Assembly: GCA_002049455.2 (NCBI GenBank)
Contig: KV918777.1
Coordinates: 424,547 to 488,546 of the forward strand
Source of the DNA: Porphyra umbilicalis
Taxonomy: Eukaryota; Rhodophyta; Bangiophyceae; Bangiales; Bangiaceae
Length of the DNA stretch: 64,000 nt
Direction of reading: 5' to 3'
Part shown: positions 52,725 to 62,694 of the stretch, one piece after another
Layout of the letters: each line of letters opens with the position of its first letter
How positions within the stretch are numbered: the stretch's first letter is position 1
Notes under the pieces: generated by a model
Database searches by the model: none
What the model was told of the DNA's origin: nothing
What the model saw: the letters and a program-made list of their open reading frames with translations, nothing else
Position numbers and translations under genes: made by a program

Positions 52725-53670
52725 CGGCCGATCACGTTCCAATTTTTGGCGACTGGTACTAAGCTCGGTTGTGGAGAACATGGATCAGTAGCGCTCTTAT
52801 TTGTGAGCCTCTCTTACGGAGTTGGTCACTGTTGTCTTCTTTTTTTTTCATACCGACTCTCATCGGCTGATGCGTTAGGAGTCGAGTTGGAAACGTCTGT
52901 CTTTCTTAGATGAGGATGCGGGGGTTACATTCCTAATGTCGCAAAGGTATAATACTTCATTTGCCGAAGTCGTTGCAAAATACGCGGAATAGAATGCACA
53001 GGATCAGGCTGGATGAGGTGGATGAAAGTCCACATGACAGTATGACGTCAGACCTGGCGTGTTGCCAATGGCATCTCGCGGACGTTCTCATCTCAGACGC
53101 GCGATGCGTAGCTGTCCCGTCGCTCTGTGTTTCTGTACCGTCAGGGCGTGGCCACTAAGGTTGGCATTTACCGGACATTGCGATGAATGCTCTTTTCCAA
53201 TCGGAATACTGATTTATCGATTTTGTACCGATATCTCGGTAGTCACACGTTTCATAATTTTTCCGATTTTGTGGCATATGTGGTTAGAGCCCCACTCGCG
53301 TCCGCACCCTCATCCACACAGTGCAACGACCACCGCGGTATCCAACGGCCCCACACTGGCCAGGGGGAGCCCCCGGCGACTCGTTCCGCCCCGCCCCTCG
53401 ACGGGCCCTCTGTGGGGTACCCGTGAGGGCCGTCTCCAGCCCGAGGACTCCCCCGACGCCCGGTGAGCCCCTCCCACCAGGGCGCATAAGACGGTCCTCT
53501 TTGTGTGGGGACCTGACGATCCGGGTGTCCCGTGGGCACCCTCTTTGTCACGAGGTGGGATAGCTCCCAGAGCGCGTGTCCGGGGTTCTTCCCCTCTCTC
53601 CGCCGACCTCGTGCCCCGCCCGTGGTTGGGGCTTATCGAACTTCCTCGGGGCCCCGTCTCGCGGGGTCTG
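52725..53670. other. Spacer and probable 3' LTR region of E3
   Basis: The first 550 bases are more AT-rich and hold no gene. From about 53280 GC rises, and the stretch up to 53670 is where the 3' LTR of E3 should lie; its ends were not resolved. Confidence 0.4.
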
Positions 53671-55674
53671 ATGGCGTCGGCCGATCCAGCCCACGGTACG
53701 GCCGCCATGGCGGTCGACAGTCGCGGCGGCGCTTCCGGTGACGTCCTTTGGGAGGAGGAGGAGATTTACGGCGCCCTGGCCTCCCTCCTGCCGGCTTCTT
53801 GGCTGACTTCCGCCGTCGTTGACGACTCGTTTCGCCGGTTCCCCTGGGACCTCGGGGGGTCCCTGGTGGAATAGCGGTATGCGGCCCTTGAGGGCCGCCG
53901 CATGGTCAGTCTATGGACGACCATCCGGGCCAATTACGGCCCGTTGTACGCCGTCCCCGAGGGGACGGCAACGGACTTCCCCTTTCTCCGCCGCCAGGAG
54001 GACTGGCGGGCGTTTCGGGTGCTCCGCCATTTGGCGGAGCGGGACCTCCCTCCGGAGGCGGGCGACAAGCCCTACTTCTCTCGGGACTATTACCCTGGCA
54101 CTCCCCCCAAGATGGGGGAGGAGGACCGCGGGTACTTCGTAACCGGCGCCCTGGGGGAGTGGACAGTCCGCACCACCCTGGGCGTCCTGGTGCTCCATGA
54201 GCAGCGGGACGTACGAGAAGTGCCGGTGTCCCGGCGGAAGGCCCTGTACCCGATCGCCCCCCTTTGGTGGGCGTCAGTAGAGGTACCGCGCGGCATGGCC
54301 GCGAGGATGCCTCAGATGGTGGCGCTGCGTGGCAGCAAGCTGATGGGAGAGGTACTCGGGGGACCCTACCACATCATGTGGGCGACTCTTTGGGCCGTCG
54401 AGGTGGCCGACGTCTTCGTCGGCAGCGTCCGCCACCACGGCCACTTGTGGCGTCTGCCGCTGGCCCTATGGACCGCTCTGGTTGAGCTCACGGCCGAGCG
54501 ATTGTGCTCGGCCGACTCGTCGGTTCGGCCCCTCTTGGAGGCCTGGTTAGAGCTCCTTCGCCTCGTGAAAGAGTTGGGGAAGGAGTCTTTGCTCCTTTAC
54601 GATGAGAGCCCCCGAGGGGTCTTCCGGTGTGCCAAGGTGCTTGACGACGACGGGGTCTTGGTCTTCATGAAGGGCCTCGGTGACGCCACCCTCCCTTATG
54701 GGAGACATGTCACTCATGAGCTGCGTCTTCGTCCCTTGGATTGGGACCTGGCCTCGGCCGGGCCGAACTGTTATGGTCCGGCGGCCCTTTCGGCTCCCCC
54801 GGCGTCACTGCAGCCGTCTCCTCCCGCGAGCTCCGCGGGCGCGTCTCATTCGGCTCCGCCCCTTTGGGGGGCGGTCTCTCGTCCCTATACCCCCCGTGGG
54901 GGTGGGCGTTCTGGTCGGTCGCCTCGGGCGCACCCCGGAGGTGGTTCGGTCCCCCTTATTGGGGGACGTTCGGGTCCGCCGTTGGCGTCTCTTCCCCTAT
55001 TCTCTTGGGACGGGGCCGCCCAACTGGGGACCCCTCGGCCTGTGAGGCGCGCAGTGTGTGCGGGCTTGGCCCGCTCCCTAGAAGAGCTCCCCCCGATCCT
55101 CACCAACGGGGTGGATCACCCCCTGATGATGGCCGTAAGCCGCACCTTGGTGCGGCTTCGCGACGAGATGGCCGCTATTGTGTCATGCCCTATGGGTGAC
55201 CGCGAAGCGGACGTGCTGTACTCTCTGAGTAAGGACGACTCGATCTGTCGCCTTTTGGCAGAGGAGTACGGCGCTGCCGTGGCGCAGACCAACACCGTTT
55301 TGGCGGGGTGGTCCATCCGCAACTTGGCGTTGCCCCCGGCCGCGGCCGGAGGTGGTATCTCGCCGGCGACGCACCAGCGTCCGCCGTCTCCATCCCCAAC
55401 CCACTACGGGGTGGGGTCAGGCTCTTCTGCTCCGCCCCATTCTGGGGCGGGCTCTGGTTCTGTTGCCCCGTCCCATTATGGGGCGGGCCCGGGATCGGCA
55501 GCCCCGTCCCACTATGGGGCGGGCTGTGGTTCCCCTATTCCGGTCCCGTATGGAACGGCGACTGGTCCCTCGGCGACACCTCCGACCTTCTCGGGGCCGG
55601 GGTATTACTCGCACGATGAGGATCCCGGTCAGGGCTATGACCCTGACTTTGGCTCTCGCTCCGGGGGTTGGTGA
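53671..55674 (+). pseudogene. Antisense accessory ORF of E3, one in-frame stop
   Basis: ATG 53671 (MASADPAHG) opens a frame to TGA 55674, interrupted only by TAG 53872-53874; from ATG 53902 alone 590 residues are open. The core (about 54256-54470) reads PLWWASVEVPRG, ARMP, WATLWAVEVADVFVGSVR and LWRLPLALW, matching E2. Next comes GLGDATLPYG (about 54670-54700), then a helical block with AVCAGLARSLEE (about 55050) and SRTLVRLRDEM. The tail has three 12-residue repeats of the form APSHYGAGPGS (about 55420-55530) and ends Gly/Tyr/Asp-rich. Its stop lies 129 bp from the oppositely oriented pol stop. Function unknown. Confidence 0.72.
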
Positions 55675-55803
55675 CTTGTCACCGGGGGTGCTTGGCACCC
55701 CTTTCGCTCGGTCATTATTGTGTTTCCCTTCGCCGCCTTCTTTAAGGGGTGGTGCAGCACGGTGAAAAAGAGTGCAAGAGGGCCCCGTAGGGAATACAGG
55801 GGC

Positions 55804-56262
55804 TTAGCCCCTCTTCTTTGTGACCCTCGTCTCCATGCCGGCTCGGGCAACTTGTCGGTCTTGTACCCTTGTCTTGACTTGATCAGAAAAGTATACCCCT
55901 TCCCGCGTCAAGGCGGGGAGTTTAATTTTCTTATTGAGACAGTATTTCCGGAGGGCTTCCCTCGGAAGAGAAGAGGCAAATTGCCACGTGGCTTCCTTTT
56001 CTGGAAACCCAAACCATTTTACAAAGAGCTTCACTTGCCCGTCATCATTCCAGCCATGTTTGATAAAAATTTCAAACACGTACTCTGGACCATCCTTAAG
56101 TTGGGTCCCCTCCATGAAGAGGGCTTGTGCCCTAAGGGCACGGGTCCACTTGGCATCCCGCGCCGGGGGCGTGGGAGCTCCAGTGACATGTTCACTGCTT
56201 ACCGTCCTGATGCCCCTGGGGCTCTCTATCAGGAATCGGTATCCATCGGTTTGTAGTACCAT
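55804..56262 (-). pseudogene. C-terminal fragment of E3 pol with chromodomain
   Basis: 152 codons. VLQTDGYRFLIESPRG matches the GPYKVL region just before the E1 chromodomain, SSEHVTGAP matches SSDHVTAAS, and the chromodomain reads YVFEIFIKHGWNDDGQVKLF with KWFGFPEKEATWQFASSLP. The upstream pol is absent. Confidence 0.82.
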
Positions 56263-56275
56263 CTAAGGCCCTCGG

Positions 56276-56924
56276 TGTAGTACCACAATCTATGGGGTTA
56301 CCTCAGAAGGAGGGAAGTAACGGCCGTCTTAGCCGCTCGCGCGACACCCGCTATGGGACTCGAGGTCCGGGCAGTCGGGCCGATCGAAACGCCAAGACAT
56401 CAAGACACGGTTTACTTGCCGGCGACGACGGTGCCTCCCACCGTCGTCGCCCTTCGTCCTAAAAGGGCGGAAACCGTCGCCCGGGCCCAATTTCCCCAAA
56501 TGGGAATTGACCCGGGCCGTCACCAGCCAATGCAGATAAATCCCTAAATGCATGTCAAGTTCCCCGAGGCGATCATTACAGACGAGGGGGAGAAACCGTC
56601 CCGCGCGCAACGCGCTGCACCCGCCGCGTGGCGCCCGGTCGGCCGTCGCCTGCCGCGCCCTCTCGGGCGCGCCAGCGCCCTCTCGGGCGCGCCAATCCGG
56701 CCTCCCGCGGGGCCCGCATGCCGGGCGCGACGGATCGGGTACGCTCCCTCAGGTGGCCCGAGCCGGGCAGCGGGGCCGCCCCCTCGCCCCGCCATCCCGC
56801 GTCGCCGACCCGTCGGCCACCACAGCCGCTGGCGTCGCCACCTCCCGTCGGGGACCGCGTCCCCCGTCGTCGCCGACGTCCCCGCGGTGGCCCCCTGGCG
56901 CATAGGGGGCCCCGTAGTACTACA
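56276..56924 (-). repeat. Candidate 3' LTR of E4 (649 bp)
   Basis: It begins TGTAGTA and ends TACTACA, a perfect 7-bp inverted terminus of the TG...CA type. On the inner side, read on the - strand, the purine tract GAAGGGGA directly precedes the LTR, as a polypurine tract should. CTCGG (56271-56275) would be the target duplication. The partner LTR is beyond the window, so this is a structural call. Confidence 0.6.
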
Positions 56925-56939
56925 TCCCCTTCGGCTGAG

Positions 56940-57731
56940 ATGGAGCCGTCCCCGGCGACGCCCCCCGCCAGCCCCGTCGGGGCTCCGTCCCCCGCGCCCC
57001 TGGCGTGCCCGCCCACGGCGGCCGCCGCTCCGGGGCCGGCGCCGGCGGGCGTCGCGCCGCCCGCGTCAGGACCGCCCGGGCTCCGCCCAACCGTCCCCGT
57101 CCGTCCGTCGGTGCCGCCGGGTATGCGGCTCCCGTACGACCCGAACGGCCGGGAGTGGCGGAAGCCTCCCCGCCCAGCGGGCGCCGCCGCCGCGACCAGC
57201 GCCGGGGCCGAGTCCGCGGCTTGCCCGGCTGCCTCCCCCAGCGGGGGTCCCGCGGTCGTGCCGGAGGAGCGCCCGCCGTTGTTGGGGCAGTCGGCCCCCG
57301 CGCTCCCGCCACGCCCGGCGCCGCCCGCCGTCCGAGCGTGGCTCGCCCCGCTGGGGCTGGCCGTGGCTTCGGCCGACTGGCCGCTCGTCAGCGACGTCTT
57401 CCTCCCGGCTCATCCCCACGACACAGGCGAGGCAGCCGCCGTGTGGCGGGCCTTCAAGGAGTTCGCCAAGGCGGCGGGTTACGGTACCCGGCCGGCGGCC
57501 GAGCGCGACTTCGCTTCCTTCGTCCGCTCCGTCGGGGACAGCGCGGCGTGGCTGCGCTGCATGTTGCGGTGCAACCCGGGGCGGGTGCTCTTGGTCCCGC
57601 ATCCCGCGGCCGAGCTCCCGTTCTTCGCCAGCGAAGAGGAGTACGCCTACCTCGAGGACTGGCACGCACGCCTTCGCCACCGCCCTGCGGTCCCGTTCGG
57701 TCACTCCTTGGCGCTTGCCAACTTCGGTGGC
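56940..57731 (+). pseudogene. E4 accessory-type ORF, 5' part, interrupted by copia
   Basis: ATG 56940 lies 15 bp inside the candidate E4 LTR. The 264 codons up to 57731 are Pro/Ala-rich at first, then globular (about 57325-57720; RAWLAPLGLAVASADWPL, EDWHARLRH). The frame meets the copia terminus TGTTGA and stops there. If the copia element and one target copy are left out, the frame continues without a break at 62695. Its position next to the LTR and its orientation suggest the same role as the E1-E3 antisense ORFs, but sequence similarity is weak. Confidence 0.6.
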
Positions 57732-58149
57732 TGTTGAAACGCAGTGGGGATGGGGGTTGGGGGACCACGGTGAAGTGATTGAGTGGCTTGAGATTGTGTG
57801 TGTGTGTGCGAACGTGCTTTGTTGGTTGTCCTAAGGTTCGCCCGCCTCTCCCAACCGAGAGCACCTCTCAAATAGTCCCCACCGGCCCAAGTGCTCCCCC
57901 CTCTCGCGCCCACACCGACGCCCACGCCCTCGCACCAAATCGAATCACTCTCCAAATCAAAAGCCACTAGAGCAAAGCGAAGATCAAATCCAAAACATGC
58001 CAAAAGTAACGCCCCAAGATCACCCAACACGAATGTGTGCAACTTGACCACGTCTTGCAAATGTACCATGTGGGGTACCATAAGGGTCACCGACCATCAT
58101 CCATCCGCGAACCGCCAGTGGAGTCGGCGACGAGCATCACAGTCCAACA
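57732..58149 (-). repeat. 3' LTR of the copia element
   Basis: 418 bp, differing from the other LTR at about six sites, five of them within the first 80 bp (for example TGGGGGTTGG versus TAGGGGTCGG). Confidence 0.93.
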
Positions 58150-58162
58150 CTCCTCCTTGCTT
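58150..58162 (-). promoter_or_regulatory. Polypurine tract of the copia element
   Basis: On the - strand AAGCAAGGAGGAG ends exactly where the LTR begins. It would prime plus-strand DNA synthesis. Confidence 0.75.
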
Positions 58163-58184
58163 GTTGCCGCGGTGGTTCTTGTAT

Positions 58185-61100
58185 TCAGCAAAGCCCCATG
58201 GCCTCGACATGCTTGTCGTGCTTGGTCTTGCCGAGCTCCTTCGTCATCGGGTCCGCCACCATGTCGTCAGTTGCACAATGCTCCAGTGTCACCTTGTCCG
58301 TCGTGATGGCCTCGCGCACGAAGTGGTATCGAATGTCGATGTGCTTGGTGCGCTTGTGCTCGACGGGGTTCTTGGAGAAGTCAATGCACCCGCTGTTGTC
58401 GACCTTGATGTTGATCGGCCCGCCCGAGATCGCTGTTCGCAGCCCTTGAGATGCCACGCTTTGCACGAGCTTGTTGAGCCAGACAGCTTCCTTGCTGGCC
58501 TCACATAGAGCCATGTACTCAGCTTCCATCGTCGACAGCGCCACCGTCTTCTGCAACTTAGAACCCCAGCTGACGGCTGCTCCGCCAAAGATGAAGGTGA
58601 AGCCCGTCGTAAAACGTCGCGTCTCATGGTCACCCGCCCAGTCGGCATCACTGTAGCCTTGTAGAACACAGGAAGCGCTCTTGTCGAAGACCAGCCCCTT
58701 GTCCATCGAACCCTTGACGTACTGTAGAACGCGCTTGATCGCCGCCCAATGCTCCTTTCCGTAGCACGAGACAAACCGACTCAGCTTCCCGATGGCGAAG
58801 GCGAGGTCAGGACGCGTCCCGACCATCAGGTACATTAGACTGCCGACGGCTTCGCGGTAGGGCAGCGCGTCGTCGCTCTCGTTGGCCTTGACCAGCTGCA
58901 GGCCCACCTCCAGCGGCGTTCCGATCGGGTTGCACTCCGCCATCCCGAACTTCTCCAGCACTTGCGCCGCGTCCTTGCCCTGCGACAGCTTGAGGGTGCC
59001 CAACGCCTTTTCACGTCTTATCTCTAGCCCGAGGACGACCTTCGCCTCGCCCAGGTCCTTCACCTCAAAACGCTTGTGCAGAGCGTCCTTAATCTTGTAG
59101 ATCGCCGCCAGGCTTGATGCCACCAAAAGAAGATCGTCGACGTACACCAGGACGATGATGATTTCGCCGTCATCCATAAGGAGGTAGAGGCATGCATCCG
59201 GGTCAATGTTGTCGAACCCCTGCGACTTGAGGAAGTCGTCGAGCTTGGCGTACCACATCTTGGGGGCTTGCTTCAGCCCATGCAGCGCTTGAAGGAGACG
59301 ACACACATTGTCAGGATACGTCGGATCGACATAGCCGTCTGGCTGCTCCATGTAGACCTCCTCGTCAAGGTCGCCGTTGAGGAATGCCGTCTTGACGTCC
59401 ATCTGATGTAGCTCCCACCCGTTCGCCGCCGTCATCGCCAGGATGCATCGAATGGTGGTGAACTTGGCCACCGGCGCGAACGTTTCGTTGAAGTCGAGCC
59501 CCTTGATCTGCCGGTTCCCCATGAAGCACAGGCGCGCCTTGTGCCGCGTCGTGTTGTTCCCGTTCTTGTCAACCTCGTTCTTGACCTTGTAAACCCACTT
59601 GCCTTTCAGCACGCGTCGACTGGCCGGGCGATCCTTCAAGCGCCAAGTCTTGTTCTTGCGGATGGCTTCCATCTCCTCGTCCATGGCAATCTTCCACTTA
59701 GCCGATTCGTGCCCATGAACGGCTTGCACGTACGTCGTGGGCGCCTCGTGAGCAACCAGGCTCACCGGTCGCCAGTACTCGACAGGTGGTCGCCGCGCTC
59801 TGCCGCTCCGACGCAGTGTGTCTTGAGAGCCGCCACTGTCTTGATTGTCGTCCGCGGACTTGTCAGATCCATCGTCTTGCTTGTCGTCCTTGTCGTCATT
59901 GTCAGCATCTACGTCTTCCCCGTCGTTTGCAGAACGCAAGCCCGTCTCGACTTCGACAACTTCGTCTTCGGGAAGCTCCTCCACAACTTCTGCGACCTCG
60001 CTTACGTTCGTCTCGGCGAACACAACGCTTCGTGCCTTGACGACCTTGCAGTCGTCGAGGATGACCTTGTACGCCTTGCTGCCGTCGGGATAGCCTAAGA
60101 AGACGCCTTTCGCCGCCTTGTCGCCAAACTTGCCGTCAATGTGACTCTTGTGCAGCACGACCCATCATGTCGACCCAAACACCCGCATGTGGCTTACGTT
60201 GGGCTTATTCCCGGTCCACAGCTCAAAAGGCGTCTTGCCGACGGGAAGAGCCCGGCTGGTGACGCGGTTCTTGATGTAGACCGCCGTCTTAATGGCATCC
60301 GCCCTAAGATCCTGATCGACGTCCTTGTGTCGCATCATGGTGCGAGCCATCTCCACGAGAACTCGGTTGAGCCGCTCAGCAACTCCGTTCTGCTGCGGCG
60401 TGTCGGGCACCGTGGTCTGGTGCGTCGTGCCGTTCTCATCGTAAAGAGCCTTGAATGCGTTCGACACGTACTCGCCGCCATTGTCGGATCGCAGGATCTT
60501 GATATTGGTTCCCGTGTGCAGCTGGGCCTTAGTCAGCCACTTCTTGTACTCAGAGAGCAGATCGCTCTTCTTCTGCAGGAAGACCACGTCGGTCCAACGG
60601 GAGAAGTCGTCGGTGAAGGTGCCGAAGTAGAGCGCACCGCCACGCGACGGCTCCGACATTGGCCCGCCCAGGTCCGAGTGAACGAGCTGCAGGCGCTTGG
60701 TCACTCGACCTCCTCCTGCACTAGGCATAGGCGTCATAGCCGCCTTCCCATACACGCACGGCTCGCAGACGTCCTTTACCGCCATGGAAGAGCACTTGAG
60801 TCCATTGATGGCCTTGTTCTTGATCATCCGCTTAACGCCAGCCACGTTGACGTGCCCAAGGCGCTCATGCCAGAGCTGAAGAGAGGCCACCGCAGCAATA
60901 TCCGGCAGTGGGGCCATGTCCAGGTGGTAGAGCCCGTTCTTACGAGTGCCGCACGCAGCAGTCTTCTCGTTCATCTTGATGATCGGCTTACCGCCCTTGA
61001 ATGACACTTCCGCCCCACGCTCCTCCATCATGCCGACCGACATGAGGTTGAAGCCCATTGTAGGAACATGGAGTACCTTCTCCAACTTGATCTTGCGTGT

Positions 61101-62110
61101 CTTGCCGTGAACGATGACATTGAGCACGACGGTTCCGACGCCCGCCGTGGCTACGGACCCCTTGTCACCCATCGTGACGCTCCGTCTTGTGGTCGTATGG
61201 TAGTCGTCAAAGCACCCGCGCATCCAGCACATATGTGCAGACGCCGCAGAGTCCACAAGCCACGACTTGGAGATGTCATCGGTGTCAGCTGCATTGCCCA
61301 CCAGACAGATGGCGTCGTCGCTGTCGCTACCATCGTCAGCCGCAATCGCGGCCACCTTGTCCTGTCTCTGCTTCTTGGCCTTGAGCTCTGGGCAATCGCG
61401 AGAGATGTGCCCAAACGTATGGCAGTAGTAGCACTCGATCTTGGAGAGGTCACCACGGCGGCCTTCACCTCGATAGTTGGCGCCGACGAGTGCCATGTCG
61501 CCAATGCGCTTCGTCGCCGGTGACTTGTCCGCCTGCCGCCGCTCCTCCTGAAGCAAGCGGCTCTTGACAAAGTCAAGGCTCAGCTCGTCCTCGCCCTTGG
61601 CGTCGAGAGCCACCAGCAGGTTCTCGCACTTTGACGTCAGCCCGTTGAGGACGCTCATGGCAGCGTCCATCTCCGTCACCTCGCCGCCCATGGCCTTGAG
61701 GTTCTCGCCGGGTTGCGCACGAGGTTGATGTAGCCCAGCATGCCCTCGCCGACGGTCATTTCGACGGTGTAGAACTCGCGTCGCGCCTTCATCTTGTTCA
61801 TCAAACTCTTGCGCTGGAAGACACCTTGCAGCGTCGACCACATTTCCGCCGTCGTCTTGCAGCCCGACACGTGCTAAAGCTGCTCAGACCCAAGGGTGAG
61901 CCCGATGATGGCGCTCGCCTTCGTGTCTCGACGCTTCCACACCGCCAACTCGCGGGTCTTCGCGTCCGTCGGCTTGCCCTCTTCGTCAAGCATATCGTCC
62001 AGGTCGCGCAGCGCGAGGACCATCTTAATGCGCTGACGCCACTCGTGGAAGTTCGTCTCCGTCAGCTTGTCGATCTTGATGCCACCCATGCCGGCAGCGC
62101 CTCCGTCCAT
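58185..62110 (-). pseudogene. Gag-Pol polyprotein of the copia element, two stops and a frameshift
   Basis: ATG 62110 begins MDGGAAGMGGIKIDKLTETN, the copia gag start. TAG at 61874-61876 and a one-base-type frame change near 61715 break gag; the frame then runs to TGA 60165-60167 and resumes to 58185. Domains: zinc knuckle CYYCHTFGHISRDC; protease WLVDSAASAHM (family usually DSGA, here DSAA); GAG-pre-integrase WHERLGHVN; integrase acids in VHSDLGGP, RSDNGGEYV and QQNGVAERLNR; reverse transcriptase QMDVKTAFLNGDLDEEVYM and YVDDLLLV; RNase H SDADWAGD and STMEAEYMAL. Apart from the stops and frameshift, and the protease substitution, the motifs are conserved. Confidence 0.93.
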
Positions 62111-62253
62111 GATGTCGTCTTGTCGTATCGCCCGACCTTGCCGAGCCGTTCGCCTTGACCGTCACGTCCTTGAACCACCTTGACCTCGTCCTCTTCGCAC
62201 TTGCCGCGACCGCGACGACACCAGCTGGCACACCTTGCTCTTGTCACAGCCCC

Positions 62254-62271
62254 GGCTCTGGGCCCATAACC
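62254..62271 (-). promoter_or_regulatory. Primer-binding site matching the initiator-tRNA anticodon arm
   Basis: Immediately inside the 5' LTR the - strand reads GGTTATGGGCCCAGAGCC. Its first 14 bases are complementary to the anticodon stem-loop of eukaryotic initiator methionine tRNA (CTGGGCCCATAACC). Drosophila copia and yeast Ty5 prime from such a cleaved half tRNA. Confidence 0.75.
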
Positions 62272-62689
62272 TGTTGAAACGCAGTGGGGATAGGGGTCGG
62301 GGGACCACGGTGAAGTGGTTGAGTGGCTTGAGCTTGTGTGTTTGTGTGCGAACGTGCTTTGTTGGTTGTCCTAAGGTTCGCCCGCCTCTCCCAACCGAGA
62401 GCACCTCTCAAATAGTCCCCACCGGCCCAAGTGCTCCCCCCTCTCGCGCCCACACCGACGCCCACGCCCTCGCACCAAATCGAATCACTCTCCAAATCAA
62501 AAGCCACTAGAGCAAAGCGAAGATCAAATCCAAAACATGCCAAAAGTAACGCCCCAAGATCACCCAACACGAATGTGTGCAACTTGACCACGTCTTGCAA
62601 ATGTACCATGCGGGGTACCATAAGGGTCACCGACCATCATCCATCCGCGAACCGCCAGTGGAGTCGGCGACGAGCATCACAGTCCAACA
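62272..62689 (-). repeat. 5' LTR of the copia element
   Basis: 418 bp; same termini as the other LTR. It should contain the element's promoter. Confidence 0.93.
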
Positions 62690-62694
62690 GGGGC

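Larger units (their letters stand above)
53671..56262 (-). mobile_element. Ty3/gypsy remnant E3, 3' part only
   Basis: It has the same layout as E2: antisense ORF on + converging with the end of pol on -. Pol is cut at about 56262, close to the LTR of E4 at 56276, so E4 may have inserted there or the two were joined by rearrangement. Confidence 0.65.
57732..62689 (-). mobile_element. Ty1/copia element, 4,958 bp, complete with both LTRs
   Basis: Two 418-bp LTRs (57732-58149 and 62272-62689) begin TGTTG and end CAACA and differ at about six positions. A half-tRNA type primer site and a purine tract lie just inside. The flanks GTGGC (57727-57731) and GGGGC (62690-62694) look like a 5-bp target duplication with one change. 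The polyprotein has two stops and one frameshift, so the copy is not autonomous now. Confidence 0.93.
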
